Part shown: positions 50,251 to 58,250 of the stretch, piece by piece
How the letters are laid out: each line of letters begins with the position of its first letter
How positions within the stretch are numbered: position 1 is the stretch's first letter
NCBI GenBank assembly: GCA_964533935.1
Contig: CAZHOG010000001.1
Span: 1 to 64,000 of the forward strand
Source: RUG14121 sp964533935
GTDB taxonomy: Bacteria > Bacillota_I > Bacilli_A > RF39 > UBA660
Length of the DNA: 64,000 bases
Reading direction: 5' to 3'
Notes under the pieces: generated by a model
The model's input: the letters and a program-made list of their open reading frames with translations, nothing else
Told to the model about the DNA's origin: nothing
Databases searched by the model: none
Program-made: the position numbers and the translations under genes

Positions 50251-52236
50251 TTAGCATCTTTTTACTTTTTTATTAATTTTATAGCAAATTGAATTATCAA
50301 TTTGTGTATTTAAATAAGGAATATTCAATTTATTAAGTAGATTTATGATTTCAGTTGATGGATGATTATAGCGATTATTCTTCCCACTACTAATAATTCC
50401 TATTTCAGGTTTAATTGTTTTATAAAAATCCTCATTATAACTATTTTTAGACCCATGATGAGGAATTTTAATGTAATTTGATATCTTAATCCTAGAAATA
50501 AGTTTATTCATTACAGAGCTTGGAATATCTCCTGTATAAGTAAAATACTTTCCTCTAATATTTATATTAAAAACTAAGCTAGATTCATTTTCATCATTGC
50601 TAATATAATCATTTAAATTTTTAATATCAATTAACCTAGAATGATAGTAATTAATAACTACATTATTTTTAATTAAATCTTCTTCTAAATCATTCTTTTG
50701 ATTAAAGTTAATCATTATTTTATTAACCTTAAATTTATTAATTATACTTTGAGCATTTCCAATATGATCATAGTCACCATGACTCAAAGCTAATAAAGAA
50801 ATATTATCAATAGCTAAACTTTTTAAAAATAGGATTATATTATAAGCTTGATCATAATTTTTTCTTTTTAATTTCCAAGATTCAGTCTTATAAGACATAT
50901 AGCCACCCGTATCTATCATGATTACATCTTTTTGCTTCGGCGTAATAATAACTGAACAATCCCCTTGCCCAACATTTAAATAATAAACATAATAGTTTAA
51001 ATCTAGTTTATATTTCAATATAGTTACAAAGAAAAATAACATAATGATTAATATAATTCTTTTTGTATAATGATTTAACATAAGCAATATGTAATATATA
51101 AATATTGTAAAAAGTAATGGCTTACCAGTAATAATATTTATACTTAAATTACTAAGCAATTTATTTAATAGTATTAATAAATTAATAAAAATACCTAATA
51201 CAGGTTCTAAAAACTTAATAAAATATGATAGCAAAGTTACTGGGAAAATCAGAAAAGAAACTAAGGGAACAACAATAATATTAACAATAATGCTAAAAAT
51301 ATTGATTTCAAAGTTATTATATAATGTTATAGGCATAGATAAAGCAAAAGCAAATACTGCTAACGAAATAAAATTTTTAGGTTTAATATACATTAATCCA
51401 AAAGTAATAATATATGAATACTGAAAACCAACATCAAATATTATAAATGGATTTAAAAATATAAATATCATTGCTGTTATTATTAATAATTTTATATCAC
51501 ATATATTTTTAAAAATACTTTTTAATATCAGAAATACGACTACCCTACATACGGATGGTGTAACTGAAACTAAAAAAGAATAAAGAATTAAAATTATATA
51601 TATAATTTTTTTATTTATTCTAAATTTCGATAATACAAGAACTATTAATGAAATATGCATCCCTGAAATAGCAAATAAATGAACAATTCCATTATTTTTA
51701 TACAAGTTATATTCTTCATCTGCCAAATAAGTTTTATCGCCTAAGATAAACAAACTATAATATTCTTTGTATTTCCTGTTAGAAATACTAAAGTAAATTT
51801 TATTTTTAATTTTATAAAAAATATTGCATTTACTATTTAATTCATATTTAGTTGTATTCATAATAAGATATATTTTTTTAGTATTTAAATATTTTTTATA
51901 ATTAAAAGTGTTTGGAATACTATTAACAGCTGGTTCTTCAAATGAACCAGTTATTTTTATAGTTGATCCGAGTACTAAAGATTTTTTTAAATTTATTTGT
52001 TCTTCCTCAGACGATATTGTATAATTAGCAATAATTTTTTCTTTATTTTTTAATAACAGAGATAGCTTATTTCCATTAATGTCATATTTCAATATTTTCC
52101 CAGTAAATTCAGTCACATTATAATTGATTTTTGAATAATTAAAAAAATTATAATTTATAAAGACATATATAATAGTTAATAATATAGCAATAACATAAAA
52201 TATATTAGATTGTAATATTATCTTTAATTTTTTCAT
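50251..52236 (-). CDS. comEC: DNA uptake channel ComEC/Rec2
   Basis: This 661-aa polytopic protein is the predicted channel for single-stranded DNA in natural transformation. The N-terminal soluble domain (DUF4131/OB-like) follows the first helices; the competence domain has 'GIVHLFAISGMHISLIVLVL'; the C-terminal metallo-beta-lactamase domain has 'VGQGDCSVIITPK', 'MIDTGG', 'LSHGDYDHIGN' and 'IPHHGSKNS'. ATG 52236 is preferred: it follows GGGGATG and overlaps comEA by 32 bases; the longer frame would bury much of comEA. The motifs are intact, so uptake competence is plausible together with ComEA and the PulE-like ATPase. Confidence 0.94.
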   Translation of the reverse strand: MKKLKIILQSNIFYVIAILLTIIYVFINYNFFNYSKINYNVTEFTGKILKYDINGNKLSLLLKNKEKIIANYTISSEEEQINLKKSLVLGSTIKITGSFEEPAVNSIPNTFNYKKYLNTKKIYLIMNTTKYELNSKCNIFYKIKNKIYFSISNRKYKEYYSLFILGDKTYLADEEYNLYKNNGIVHLFAISGMHISLIVLVLSKFRINKKIIYIILILYSFLVSVTPSVCRVVVFLILKSIFKNICDIKLLIITAMIFIFLNPFIIFDVGFQYSYIITFGLMYIKPKNFISLAVFAFALSMPITLYNNFEINIFSIIVNIIVVPLVSFLIFPVTLLSYFIKFLEPVLGIFINLLILLNKLLSNLSINIITGKPLLFTIFIYYILLMLNHYTKRIILIIMLFFFVTILKYKLDLNYYVYYLNVGQGDCSVIITPKQKDVIMIDTGGYMSYKTESWKLKRKNYDQAYNIILFLKSLAIDNISLLALSHGDYDHIGNAQSIINKFKVNKIMINFNQKNDLEEDLIKNNVVINYYHSRLIDIKNLNDYISNDENESSLVFNINIRGKYFTYTGDIPSSVMNKLISRIKISNYIKIPHHGSKNSYNEDFYKTIKPEIGIISSGKNNRYNHPSTEIINLLNKLNIPYLNTQIDNSICYKINKKVKRC

Positions 52237-52930
52237 ATAGTGCATCCCCAAATCCATTAACATTCTTAATTTCATCGATTGATTTAAATGGACCGTTTGC
52301 ATTTCTATATTCAATAATTGCTATTGCTTTGGATTCTCCTACTCCAGATATTTTCATTAACTCTTCTTTGTTAGAATTATTTAATGATATTTTTTTAGAT
52401 TCCGATTCAGTAGTTTTATCATTAGATGGTATTAATGACGTTCCTTCTTTTGTTTCAGAAATAACACTAGCATTATTTTCAATACAAGAAGTAATATTAT
52501 AATCTGAAGATACACATTCGCTTTCACTTTCTTTACCTATTTGTTTTATTTCACTTTTAGTATAAATTTTAATTACCATTTGATCAGTAACTTTTTTACT
52601 TAAATTTATATTACTAGTATCAGCATTTTTAGTTAAACCTCCAGCTAATTTTATTAAATCATTAATATTTGTATTAACATTTATTTTATAAACTCCTGGT
52701 TTTTTAACTGCACCTTTTAAATCTACAGAAATTTCATTATTATCTTCCATTTCAATGTCACTATCATCTTTTTTATCACTATCCAATACTTGATTAGCAA
52801 CATCACTTTTATCATTAAAATCTCTATAAATTAATACACATATTCCTGAAATCAAAAATATTAATAATAAGACACAAATAATATTAAAATAGTAATCAAA
52901 AATGTTTTTTATTTTATTTATTTTTATCAC
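52205..52930 (-). CDS. comEA: Competence protein ComEA (SLBB and helix-hairpin-helix)
   Basis: The 240-aa membrane-anchored DNA receptor has a membrane helix (about residues 14-35), a SLBB domain ('EISVDLKGAVKKPGVYKI', 'INDLIKLAGGLTKNADTS') and two C-terminal HhH motifs ('KEELMKISGVGESKAIAIIE', 'IDEIKNVNGFGDALYEKI'). The start is unclear. A perfect AGAGGAGGTGAT (52937-52926) leads into GTG 52930 with no spacing, or into an in-frame ATA at 52921 with ideal spacing; the frame also extends upstream to ATG 52981 and TTG 52993 without sites. The entry uses GTG. It overlaps comEC by 32 bases. Confidence 0.9.
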   Translation of the reverse strand: MIKINKIKNIFDYYFNIICVLLLIFLISGICVLIYRDFNDKSDVANQVLDSDKKDDSDIEMEDNNEISVDLKGAVKKPGVYKINVNTNINDLIKLAGGLTKNADTSNINLSKKVTDQMVIKIYTKSEIKQIGKESESECVSSDYNITSCIENNASVISETKEGTSLIPSNDKTTESESKKISLNNSNKEELMKISGVGESKAIAIIEYRNANGPFKSIDEIKNVNGFGDALYEKIKDNITI

Positions 52931-52979
52931 CTCCTCTAATAGTCTTATACAAGAAAAATTTGTTATTTCCTTTTTTATC

Positions 52980-53012
52980 ATAAAAAAATACAAACTTTAT
53001 AGTTTGTATTTT
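52980..53012 (-). terminator. Terminator after ftsW
   Basis: Minus strand AAATACAAACT / AGTTTGTATTT hairpin with a run of T; it isolates ftsW from comEA. Confidence 0.75.
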
Positions 53013-54159
53013 ATATTTCTTGTTTATCTTTAGCTAAATTATTTTCTATAGCAACTCTTTGAACAACTGCTAATAATACCAAAATATTTATTGTAAAACT
53101 TCCACCATAACTTAATAATGGTAACGGAACACCAGTCAATGGTATTACTGCTAAGCTACCTAAAAAATTAATCGTTAAATGTAAGATAATTAAAGCAAAT
53201 GTTCCGTATGCCAGTATTGCTCCTCGAATTGTTTGAGAGTTCTTAGCTATTTTTACAATTCGATATAGCATAATTATATAACCAATTATTACAAATATTC
53301 CTGCAACTAATCCTAATTCTTCAACCAAAATCGCGAAAATAAAATCAGTATGAGCTTCAGGCAAATATAAATATTTTTGAGTTGAATTGCCAAGACCTAC
53401 ACCAAAAACTCCACCATTATGCATAGCAATAAATCCATTACATACTTGATATCCAGTATCTTCTTTATACCTTGAGCAAGGAGCTTTATATTTAAAACGA
53501 GCCATTTGTGTTGAATTAAACAATTCTCCACCAGTATTTACAAAAACGACTAATCCTAAAATTCCAGCAATAGCAATATACTTTAATAATTTCATTAAAT
53601 TATTTTTTTCAAATGGTACTATTAAAAAAACTAAAAATACAATTCCAGCGATAATTACAGCTCCACCAAAGTCTGGTTGCATGGCTGTTAAAATAAACAT
53701 TACAAACCCTACTGCAATAGGAACTAAATTCATATATATATTTTGTTTCTTCTTTTTCAAAGCTCGATTATAAAATACAGCCATATAAACTATTATTATC
53801 GATTTAGCAAACTCTGTCGGTTGTAAATTAAAAAATCCCAAATTATACCAACTTTGTGCTCCATTAGAAATTTTTCCATAAACAAACAAACCTGCTAATG
53901 CTACTAATATTCCAATTACTAAAAATGGAGTAAAATATTTGTACTTACTAGTTGGTAATCTCAATATAACGAAATAACTAGCTAAAAATGATACTATAAT
54001 AAAAAGTAATTGTCTTATAAAGAAATAATATGTAGAAACATGATATCTCAATACTGCAGATACAGAAGATGCACTAAGAATCATTATAAGTCCTAATACA
54101 GAATATAATATTGTAAGAAATAATAATGGTTTATCCATTTTGCTAAATAATTTCTTCAT
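53011..54159 (-). CDS. ftsW: Lipid II polymerase FtsW/SpoVE (SEDS family)
   Basis: The 382-aa protein with ten membrane helices polymerises peptidoglycan at the septum with a class B PBP. SEDS features are 'LILSASS' near helix 1, 'GAQSWYNLGFFNLQPTEFAK' (residues about 105-124, split), 'QPDFGGAV' and the conserved 'YLPEAHTDFIFAILVEELG' region with the catalytic Asp, then 'LPLLSYGGS'. FtsW and its sporulation paralogue SpoVE cannot be told apart here. Two Cys in 'APCSRYKEDTGYQVC' lie in the large extracellular loop. It is transcribed from a divergent promoter shared with the YjcZ-like gene. Confidence 0.92.
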   Translation of the reverse strand: MKKLFSKMDKPLLFLTILYSVLGLIMILSASSVSAVLRYHVSTYYFFIRQLLFIIVSFLASYFVILRLPTSKYKYFTPFLVIGILVALAGLFVYGKISNGAQSWYNLGFFNLQPTEFAKSIIIVYMAVFYNRALKKKKQNIYMNLVPIAVGFVMFILTAMQPDFGGAVIIAGIVFLVFLIVPFEKNNLMKLLKYIAIAGILGLVVFVNTGGELFNSTQMARFKYKAPCSRYKEDTGYQVCNGFIAMHNGGVFGVGLGNSTQKYLYLPEAHTDFIFAILVEELGLVAGIFVIIGYIIMLYRIVKIAKNSQTIRGAILAYGTFALIILHLTINFLGSLAVIPLTGVPLPLLSYGGSFTINILVLLAVVQRVAIENNLAKDKQEI

Positions 54160-54210
54160 ATTCTCACCTATATTAATAATAACATAAAAATAGAATAAAA
54201 AATAAACATA

Positions 54211-54239
54211 TTTATAAAAATGGGATTTTTTATTGTCAA
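54211..54239 (-). promoter_or_regulatory. Promoter of ftsW (left half of a divergent pair)
   Basis: Minus strand TTGACA (54239-54234), 17-base spacer, TATAAA (54216-54211). Its -35 box lies in one arm of an inverted repeat. Confidence 0.7.
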
Positions 54240-54250
54240 AATTGACAATA
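54231..54250. promoter_or_regulatory. Inverted repeat holding two back-to-back -35 boxes
   Basis: TATTGTCAA / TTGACAATA with a two-base centre. Each arm contains a consensus -35 hexamer, one for each direction. It could also be bound by a regulator that controls both genes. Confidence 0.65.
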
Positions 54251-54269
54251 AACTAATAAACTATATTAG
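54242..54269 (+). promoter_or_regulatory. Promoter of the YjcZ-like gene (right half of a divergent pair)
   Basis: TTGACA (54242-54247), 16-base spacer, TATTAG (54264-54269). Confidence 0.55.
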
Positions 54270-54290
54270 ATACATAAAGGAGGTATAAAT

Positions 54291-54491
54291 ATGTATTATT
54301 ATGGAAATAATGGCTATTATGGTGGAAACCAAATGGCTTATGGAAATCCTTGTTGTAATACAGGCGGATATGCTGGCTATACTAGCGGTTACGGTATAGG
54401 CGCTGCTATTTGGATAGTTTTATTTATTCTTTTAGTAATAATCATCGGTGCTGGTTGGAACTGGGGAGGAAACTACAACAATAATAACTAA
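54291..54491 (+). CDS. YjcZ-like small Gly/Tyr-rich membrane protein
   Basis: The 66-aa protein has a Gly/Tyr/Asn-rich N-terminal half ('MYYYGNNGYYGGNQMAYGN', 'CCNTGGYAGYTSGYG') and one hydrophobic helix 'AIWIVLFILLVIIIGAGW', then a Gly/Asn tail. The helix matches the pattern of the YjcZ/'sporulation protein YjcZ' family ('VVLFILLIIVGA'). YjcZ-type proteins are found in spore formers; the function is unknown. The Cys pair may be modified. AAAGGAGG precedes ATG. It is divergent from ftsW and ends in a bidirectional terminator. Confidence 0.75.
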   Translation: MYYYGNNGYYGGNQMAYGNPCCNTGGYAGYTSGYGIGAAIWIVLFILLVIIIGAGWNWGGNYNNNN

Positions 54492-54523
54492 AAAAATGAG
54501 GTTCTTACGAACTTCATTTTTTT
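54491..54523. terminator. Bidirectional terminator
   Basis: AAAAAATGAgGTTC / GAACtTCATTTTTTT hairpin between the YjcZ-like gene and the convergent prepilin gene. Confidence 0.75.
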
Positions 54524-54524
54524 A

Positions 54525-55001
54525 TTATTTGCTAAGCAAAGTAACATCTGGTTCACTATCACAATTTGTACTTGCTGCAGCCGCTTTTGCAGTTATGTTT
54601 GAACTAGTTACATCAGGAACTGCACCAGAAACTGCATAATTATTATTAGAAAGCCATATTTTATAATCAGCTTTGCCTGAAGAAGGAGTAATCGTGATTA
54701 AAACACTTCCATTATAATTATCATCATTTTTTTCCAAAAAGCCATTTGTTAAATAACCATATGTTATACAAATTTTATTTTTAACTGGAGTATTAGCCAT
54801 TACTGCATCAGCATATGCAGTTTGTGCTGCTCTAATTATTTCATTTGCTTCTACAGCGAATGAATTCTTTCTAGCTTTTTCCATTGAACTTAAAACAGCA
54901 GGCATTGCAATTAAAATAATAATTGCTAATACAACAATAACTGCTAATAATTCTACTAAAGTAAATCCTTTCTTGTTATTTTTTACGTTTAATTTTTTCA
55001 T
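54525..55001 (-). CDS. Type IV prepilin (ComGC/PilA-like)
   Basis: The 158-aa protein has a classical class III signal: 'VKNNKKGFTLVELLAVIVVL', cut expected after Gly, with Glu at mature position 5, and then the hydrophobic N-terminal helix. The globular part has two Cys ('NKICITYGY' and 'STNCDSEP') that may form the C-terminal disulfide loop. ATG 55001 with AGGTGAG upstream is preferred over ATG 55010. No pilus assembly genes are adjacent; the matching ATPase may be the one at 43390. The likely role is a competence pseudopilus or a thin pilus. Confidence 0.9.
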   Translation of the reverse strand: MKKLNVKNNKKGFTLVELLAVIVVLAIIILIAMPAVLSSMEKARKNSFAVEANEIIRAAQTAYADAVMANTPVKNKICITYGYLTNGFLEKNDDNYNGSVLITITPSSGKADYKIWLSNNNYAVSGAVPDVTSSNITAKAAAASTNCDSEPDVTLLSK

Positions 55002-55090
55002 AACACTCACCTATTTTTCTATCAATATGATTATATAATAGAAAGTGAATGATAGTCAAGATTATAATTTACATTTGCGTAAATTTATTT

Positions 55091-55312
55091 TTATTTTAAA
55101 ACATTTAAAATGTTGCTTACTAAATCTATATTATCTATTGCATCAGATACTTTGTCTGTTACTCTTGTCTTATATTGTTCCTTCATTATTTTAACAAATT
55201 TATCATAATTATTAGGATTTCTATTTAAATACTTATACCATTCTGAATTTTCTTTTAGATATCCCAGCATTTTTTGATCATTTAATAATTTAACTTGTAA
55301 ATTTAAAATCAT
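55091..55312 (-). CDS. ylbE: YlbE-like protein
   Basis: This 73-aa protein contains 'MLGYLKENSEWYKYLNRNP', which matches YlbE's 'LR..P.WYR.L.R.P' pattern, and ends in 'ISLVSNILNVL'-like 'IDLVSNILNVLK', as YlbE ends in a Met/Leu-rich helix. The role is unknown. The start is three bases after the stop of ylbD, as in Bacillus, where ylbD and ylbE are neighbours. It is followed by a 90-base gap before the prepilin gene with no clear terminator. Confidence 0.75.
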   Translation of the reverse strand: MILNLQVKLLNDQKMLGYLKENSEWYKYLNRNPNNYDKFVKIMKEQYKTRVTDKVSDAIDNIDLVSNILNVLK

Positions 55313-55315
55313 AAG

Positions 55316-55663
55316 TTAGTCCTCAAAAAACTTATTAATTGGTCTAGGATTTAATGGCCCTTTAGCTAAATTAGCAACACCAGACGTTGAAGTTTTACCA
55401 GTAAGTTCTTGTACTACTCCAATTGCTTTTTGAGCAGTATTTATATGTTTTTGAATAGAATTAGTATCAATTCCTTTGATTATATCAGATATATTATTAA
55501 TACCAGTTTTAGTGCTTTTAATATAAGAACTCCATGCATTATTGTCATCTCCATATATATCATATATTTCATAGAATTTTTGCCATGTCATATCTCCAGT
55601 TTTTATATACTCAACTAATTCAGGATGAGATTTTGCAAATATTTTAAATTCTTCTTTTGACAT
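55316..55663 (-). CDS. ylbD: YlbD-like coat-type protein
   Basis: This 115-aa protein begins 'EEFKIFAKSHPELVEYIKTG' and 'DMTWQKFYEIYDIYGDD', close to the Bacillus YlbD signature F..FVK.HP.L...VR.G..TWQ.LYE. YlbD is listed as a putative spore coat protein. The C-terminal half is less conserved and ends 'GPLNPRPINKFFED'. It precedes ylbE, which keeps the Bacillus order and strengthens both calls. AGGTGATAAT is the ribosome site. Confidence 0.8.
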   Translation of the reverse strand: MSKEEFKIFAKSHPELVEYIKTGDMTWQKFYEIYDIYGDDNNAWSSYIKSTKTGINNISDIIKGIDTNSIQKHINTAQKAIGVVQELTGKTSTSGVANLAKGPLNPRPINKFFED

Positions 55664-55687
55664 ATTATCACCTATAATAAAATATGA

Positions 55688-55715
55688 AAAAAAGTTCTTA
55701 ATAGAACTTTTTTAT
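55688..55715 (-). terminator. Terminator of the parE-parC operon
   Basis: Minus strand AAAAAAGTTCT / AGAACTTTTTT hairpin with a short loop and T run. Confidence 0.75.
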
Positions 55716-58246
55716 AATTTAAAATCATCTAAGAAATCATCCATTGTAAATTCTTTTACTTTTTCTTGTGTTTCATCATTTAATTCTTCAGTTTCACTAA
55801 CATTTTCATTTTTTTCTTTTTTCTCTAGATATGATGTTTTAGAAGTTTTTAAGAATACTTCATCAATATTATATTTAGAAATATTTGAACCAGTTGAAGC
55901 CAAATCCATTATTGCTATATCACTATTTTTAATTTCTCTTATTTCACTATCTGATTTTATACATATAGTATCTCTAGAATTTGTAATAAATGCATTGATA
56001 ATTTCATAATTAGCAGATTTAACTTTTTTCATTAATAGTGTTCCGCGTTTTGCTCTTGTTAAATTAGCAAAATCACTTATCTTAATTCTTTTACCAGTTT
56101 TATTATTTGTAATAATATTTAAATATTCATCTTTATCACTTAAGCTACAACAAGATATTAACTCATCATCTTTTAAATTAATTCCTTTAACTCCCACAGC
56201 TTTAGGTCCAACAACTGGAATTTCACTTGAATCAAATTTTAAATAATAACCAATTTTTGTAGTTAATATAACTTCTTTATCATCGTAAACAACTGATACA
56301 AGTTCATCATCTTCTTTTAATTTCATAGCAGTCATTGGTTTAGAATATCTAGTGACTATGAAATCCTCAAGTTTTGATTTTTTAATCAAACCATTTTTAG
56401 AAGCCATAATTATAACATCATCTTTGTTTGATAATACTAGTGATCCTACTACTTTTTCATCAGGAGAAATCATAACTATATTATTAATATGCTTTCCTAA
56501 TTCTTTCCATTTAACATCTGGAATAGTATGAACCGGAACAAATAGATATCTTCCTTGACTAGTGAATATCAAAATATTATCTAAAGTAGAAACTTCATAA
56601 AAACCTTTTATATAGTCTCCAGGCTTTAGTGTAGTTTCTTCATTATTACTTGCAGCATATGATTTTTGACTAACTTTCTTAATATATCCTTCATTTGTAA
56701 CTATTACTATTACATTTTCTTTTGGAATAATACTCTTCATATCAAGTTTAATTTCTGTAACTTCATCTTTAATTTGAGTACGTCTGTCATTCCCATATTC
56801 TTTTTTAATTAATTTTAATTCTGTTTTCATAACATGTTTTAATGCTTCTTCATTATTTAATATTTGAGTCCAAATATTAATATTCTTTTCAAGTTCAGCC
56901 ATGGTATTTTTAACATCAATTATATCTGTATTAGTTAAACGATATAATTGTAATTCTACTATTGCTTTAGCTTGTTCTTCAGTAAATTCAAATTCTTTAA
57001 CTAAATTAGCCATAGCATCAGCTTTATTATTACTAGCTCTAATAACTCTAATTACATCATCTAAAATACTTATTGCTTTAACTAAACCTTCTAAAATATG
57101 ATATCTTGCTTTAGCAGCATTCAAATCAAATCTTGTACGTCTTGTTACAACTTCTTTTTGATGATTAATAAAAGCATCAAGTATTTCAAGTAAACCAACT
57201 AATTTTGGTCTTCTATTTACAATAGCAACCATATTAAAATTGTAATTGATTTGTAATTCAGTATTTTTTAATAAATAATTTAAAACTAATTGCGCATCAG
57301 CTCCAGATTTTAAATCAATTACTATTCTAGCTAAATTCTCATGATCTGATTCATCTATAACCTCATTAATTCCTTCAATTTTTTTATCAAGTCTAATTTC
57401 ATTTATTTTTTTAATTAATTGTTCTTTGATAACTTCATAAGGAATAGATTTTATTATTATTTGTTGTTTACTTCCTGATTTAACAATTTCTGTATCTGCT
57501 TTAACAACTACTTTACCTTTACCACTGGTGTAGGCATCTATTAAACCATTTTTGCCTTCAACTACTCCACCAGTAGGAAAATCAGGTCCAATTAATGTTT
57601 CCATAATTGTTTCTAATTTACAATTAGGTGAATCAATTCTTTTAATTGTTGCATCAATTACTTCACTTAAATTATGTGGAGGAATATTTGTTGCATAACC
57701 TGCGCTTATTCCTGTTGAGCCATTAACTAAAAGATTAGGAAATGAAGCAGGTAAAACAGTTGGTTCTAATTCTGTATCATCAAAATTATAAGTCATTTTA
57801 ACAGTATCTTTATTAATTGATTCCAACATTACTTCAGCAAATTTAGATAATCTTGCTTCGGTATAACGCATTGCAGCAGGGCCATCGCCATCAATACTAC
57901 CATTATTACCATGAATATCAATGAATGTTTCACGCATTTTCCATTTTTGACTCATACGTATTAAAGCATCATAAATTGAAGAATCACCATGTGGATGGAA
58001 TTTTCCCATGATATCTCCAACTGCTCTTGCACTTTTACGATATGGTTTATCATAAGTAAAATGAGAAGCGAACATAGCAAATAAAATACGTCTTTGAACT
58101 GGCTTTAAACCATCTCTAACATCTGGCAAAGCTCTTTCTTGAATAATTTCTTTAGAATATCTTCCAAAACAATCACCCATTATTTCTTCTAAGCTATAGT
58201 CAAATATTTTTTCAATTATAGTTTGTTCTTCTTTTTTCTTTGCCAT
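55712..58246 (-). CDS. parC: DNA topoisomerase IV subunit A
   Basis: The 844-aa subunit breaks and rejoins DNA for decatenation of daughter chromosomes. The catalytic Tyr is in 'AMRYTEARLS' (about residue 120) and the quinolone-region sequence is 'HPHGDSSIYDALIRMSQKW' (about 80-98). The C-terminal beta-pinwheel has divergent repeats ('TSQGRYLFVPVHTIPD', 'TKIGYYLKFDSSEIP', 'VGPKAVGVKGI'). The absence of a GyrA box (QRRGGKG) and the ParE partner argue for ParC. ATG 58246 with GGAAGTGAT is preferred. It overlaps parE by a few bases or abuts it (stop of parE at 58251). Confidence 0.93.
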   Translation of the reverse strand: MAKKKEEQTIIEKIFDYSLEEIMGDCFGRYSKEIIQERALPDVRDGLKPVQRRILFAMFASHFTYDKPYRKSARAVGDIMGKFHPHGDSSIYDALIRMSQKWKMRETFIDIHGNNGSIDGDGPAAMRYTEARLSKFAEVMLESINKDTVKMTYNFDDTELEPTVLPASFPNLLVNGSTGISAGYATNIPPHNLSEVIDATIKRIDSPNCKLETIMETLIGPDFPTGGVVEGKNGLIDAYTSGKGKVVVKADTEIVKSGSKQQIIIKSIPYEVIKEQLIKKINEIRLDKKIEGINEVIDESDHENLARIVIDLKSGADAQLVLNYLLKNTELQINYNFNMVAIVNRRPKLVGLLEILDAFINHQKEVVTRRTRFDLNAAKARYHILEGLVKAISILDDVIRVIRASNNKADAMANLVKEFEFTEEQAKAIVELQLYRLTNTDIIDVKNTMAELEKNINIWTQILNNEEALKHVMKTELKLIKKEYGNDRRTQIKDEVTEIKLDMKSIIPKENVIVIVTNEGYIKKVSQKSYAASNNEETTLKPGDYIKGFYEVSTLDNILIFTSQGRYLFVPVHTIPDVKWKELGKHINNIVMISPDEKVVGSLVLSNKDDVIIMASKNGLIKKSKLEDFIVTRYSKPMTAMKLKEDDELVSVVYDDKEVILTTKIGYYLKFDSSEIPVVGPKAVGVKGINLKDDELISCCSLSDKDEYLNIITNNKTGKRIKISDFANLTRAKRGTLLMKKVKSANYEIINAFITNSRDTICIKSDSEIREIKNSDIAIMDLASTGSNISKYNIDEVFLKTSKTSYLEKKEKNENVSETEELNDETQEKVKEFTMDDFLDDFKL

Positions 58247-58250
58247 TTTA

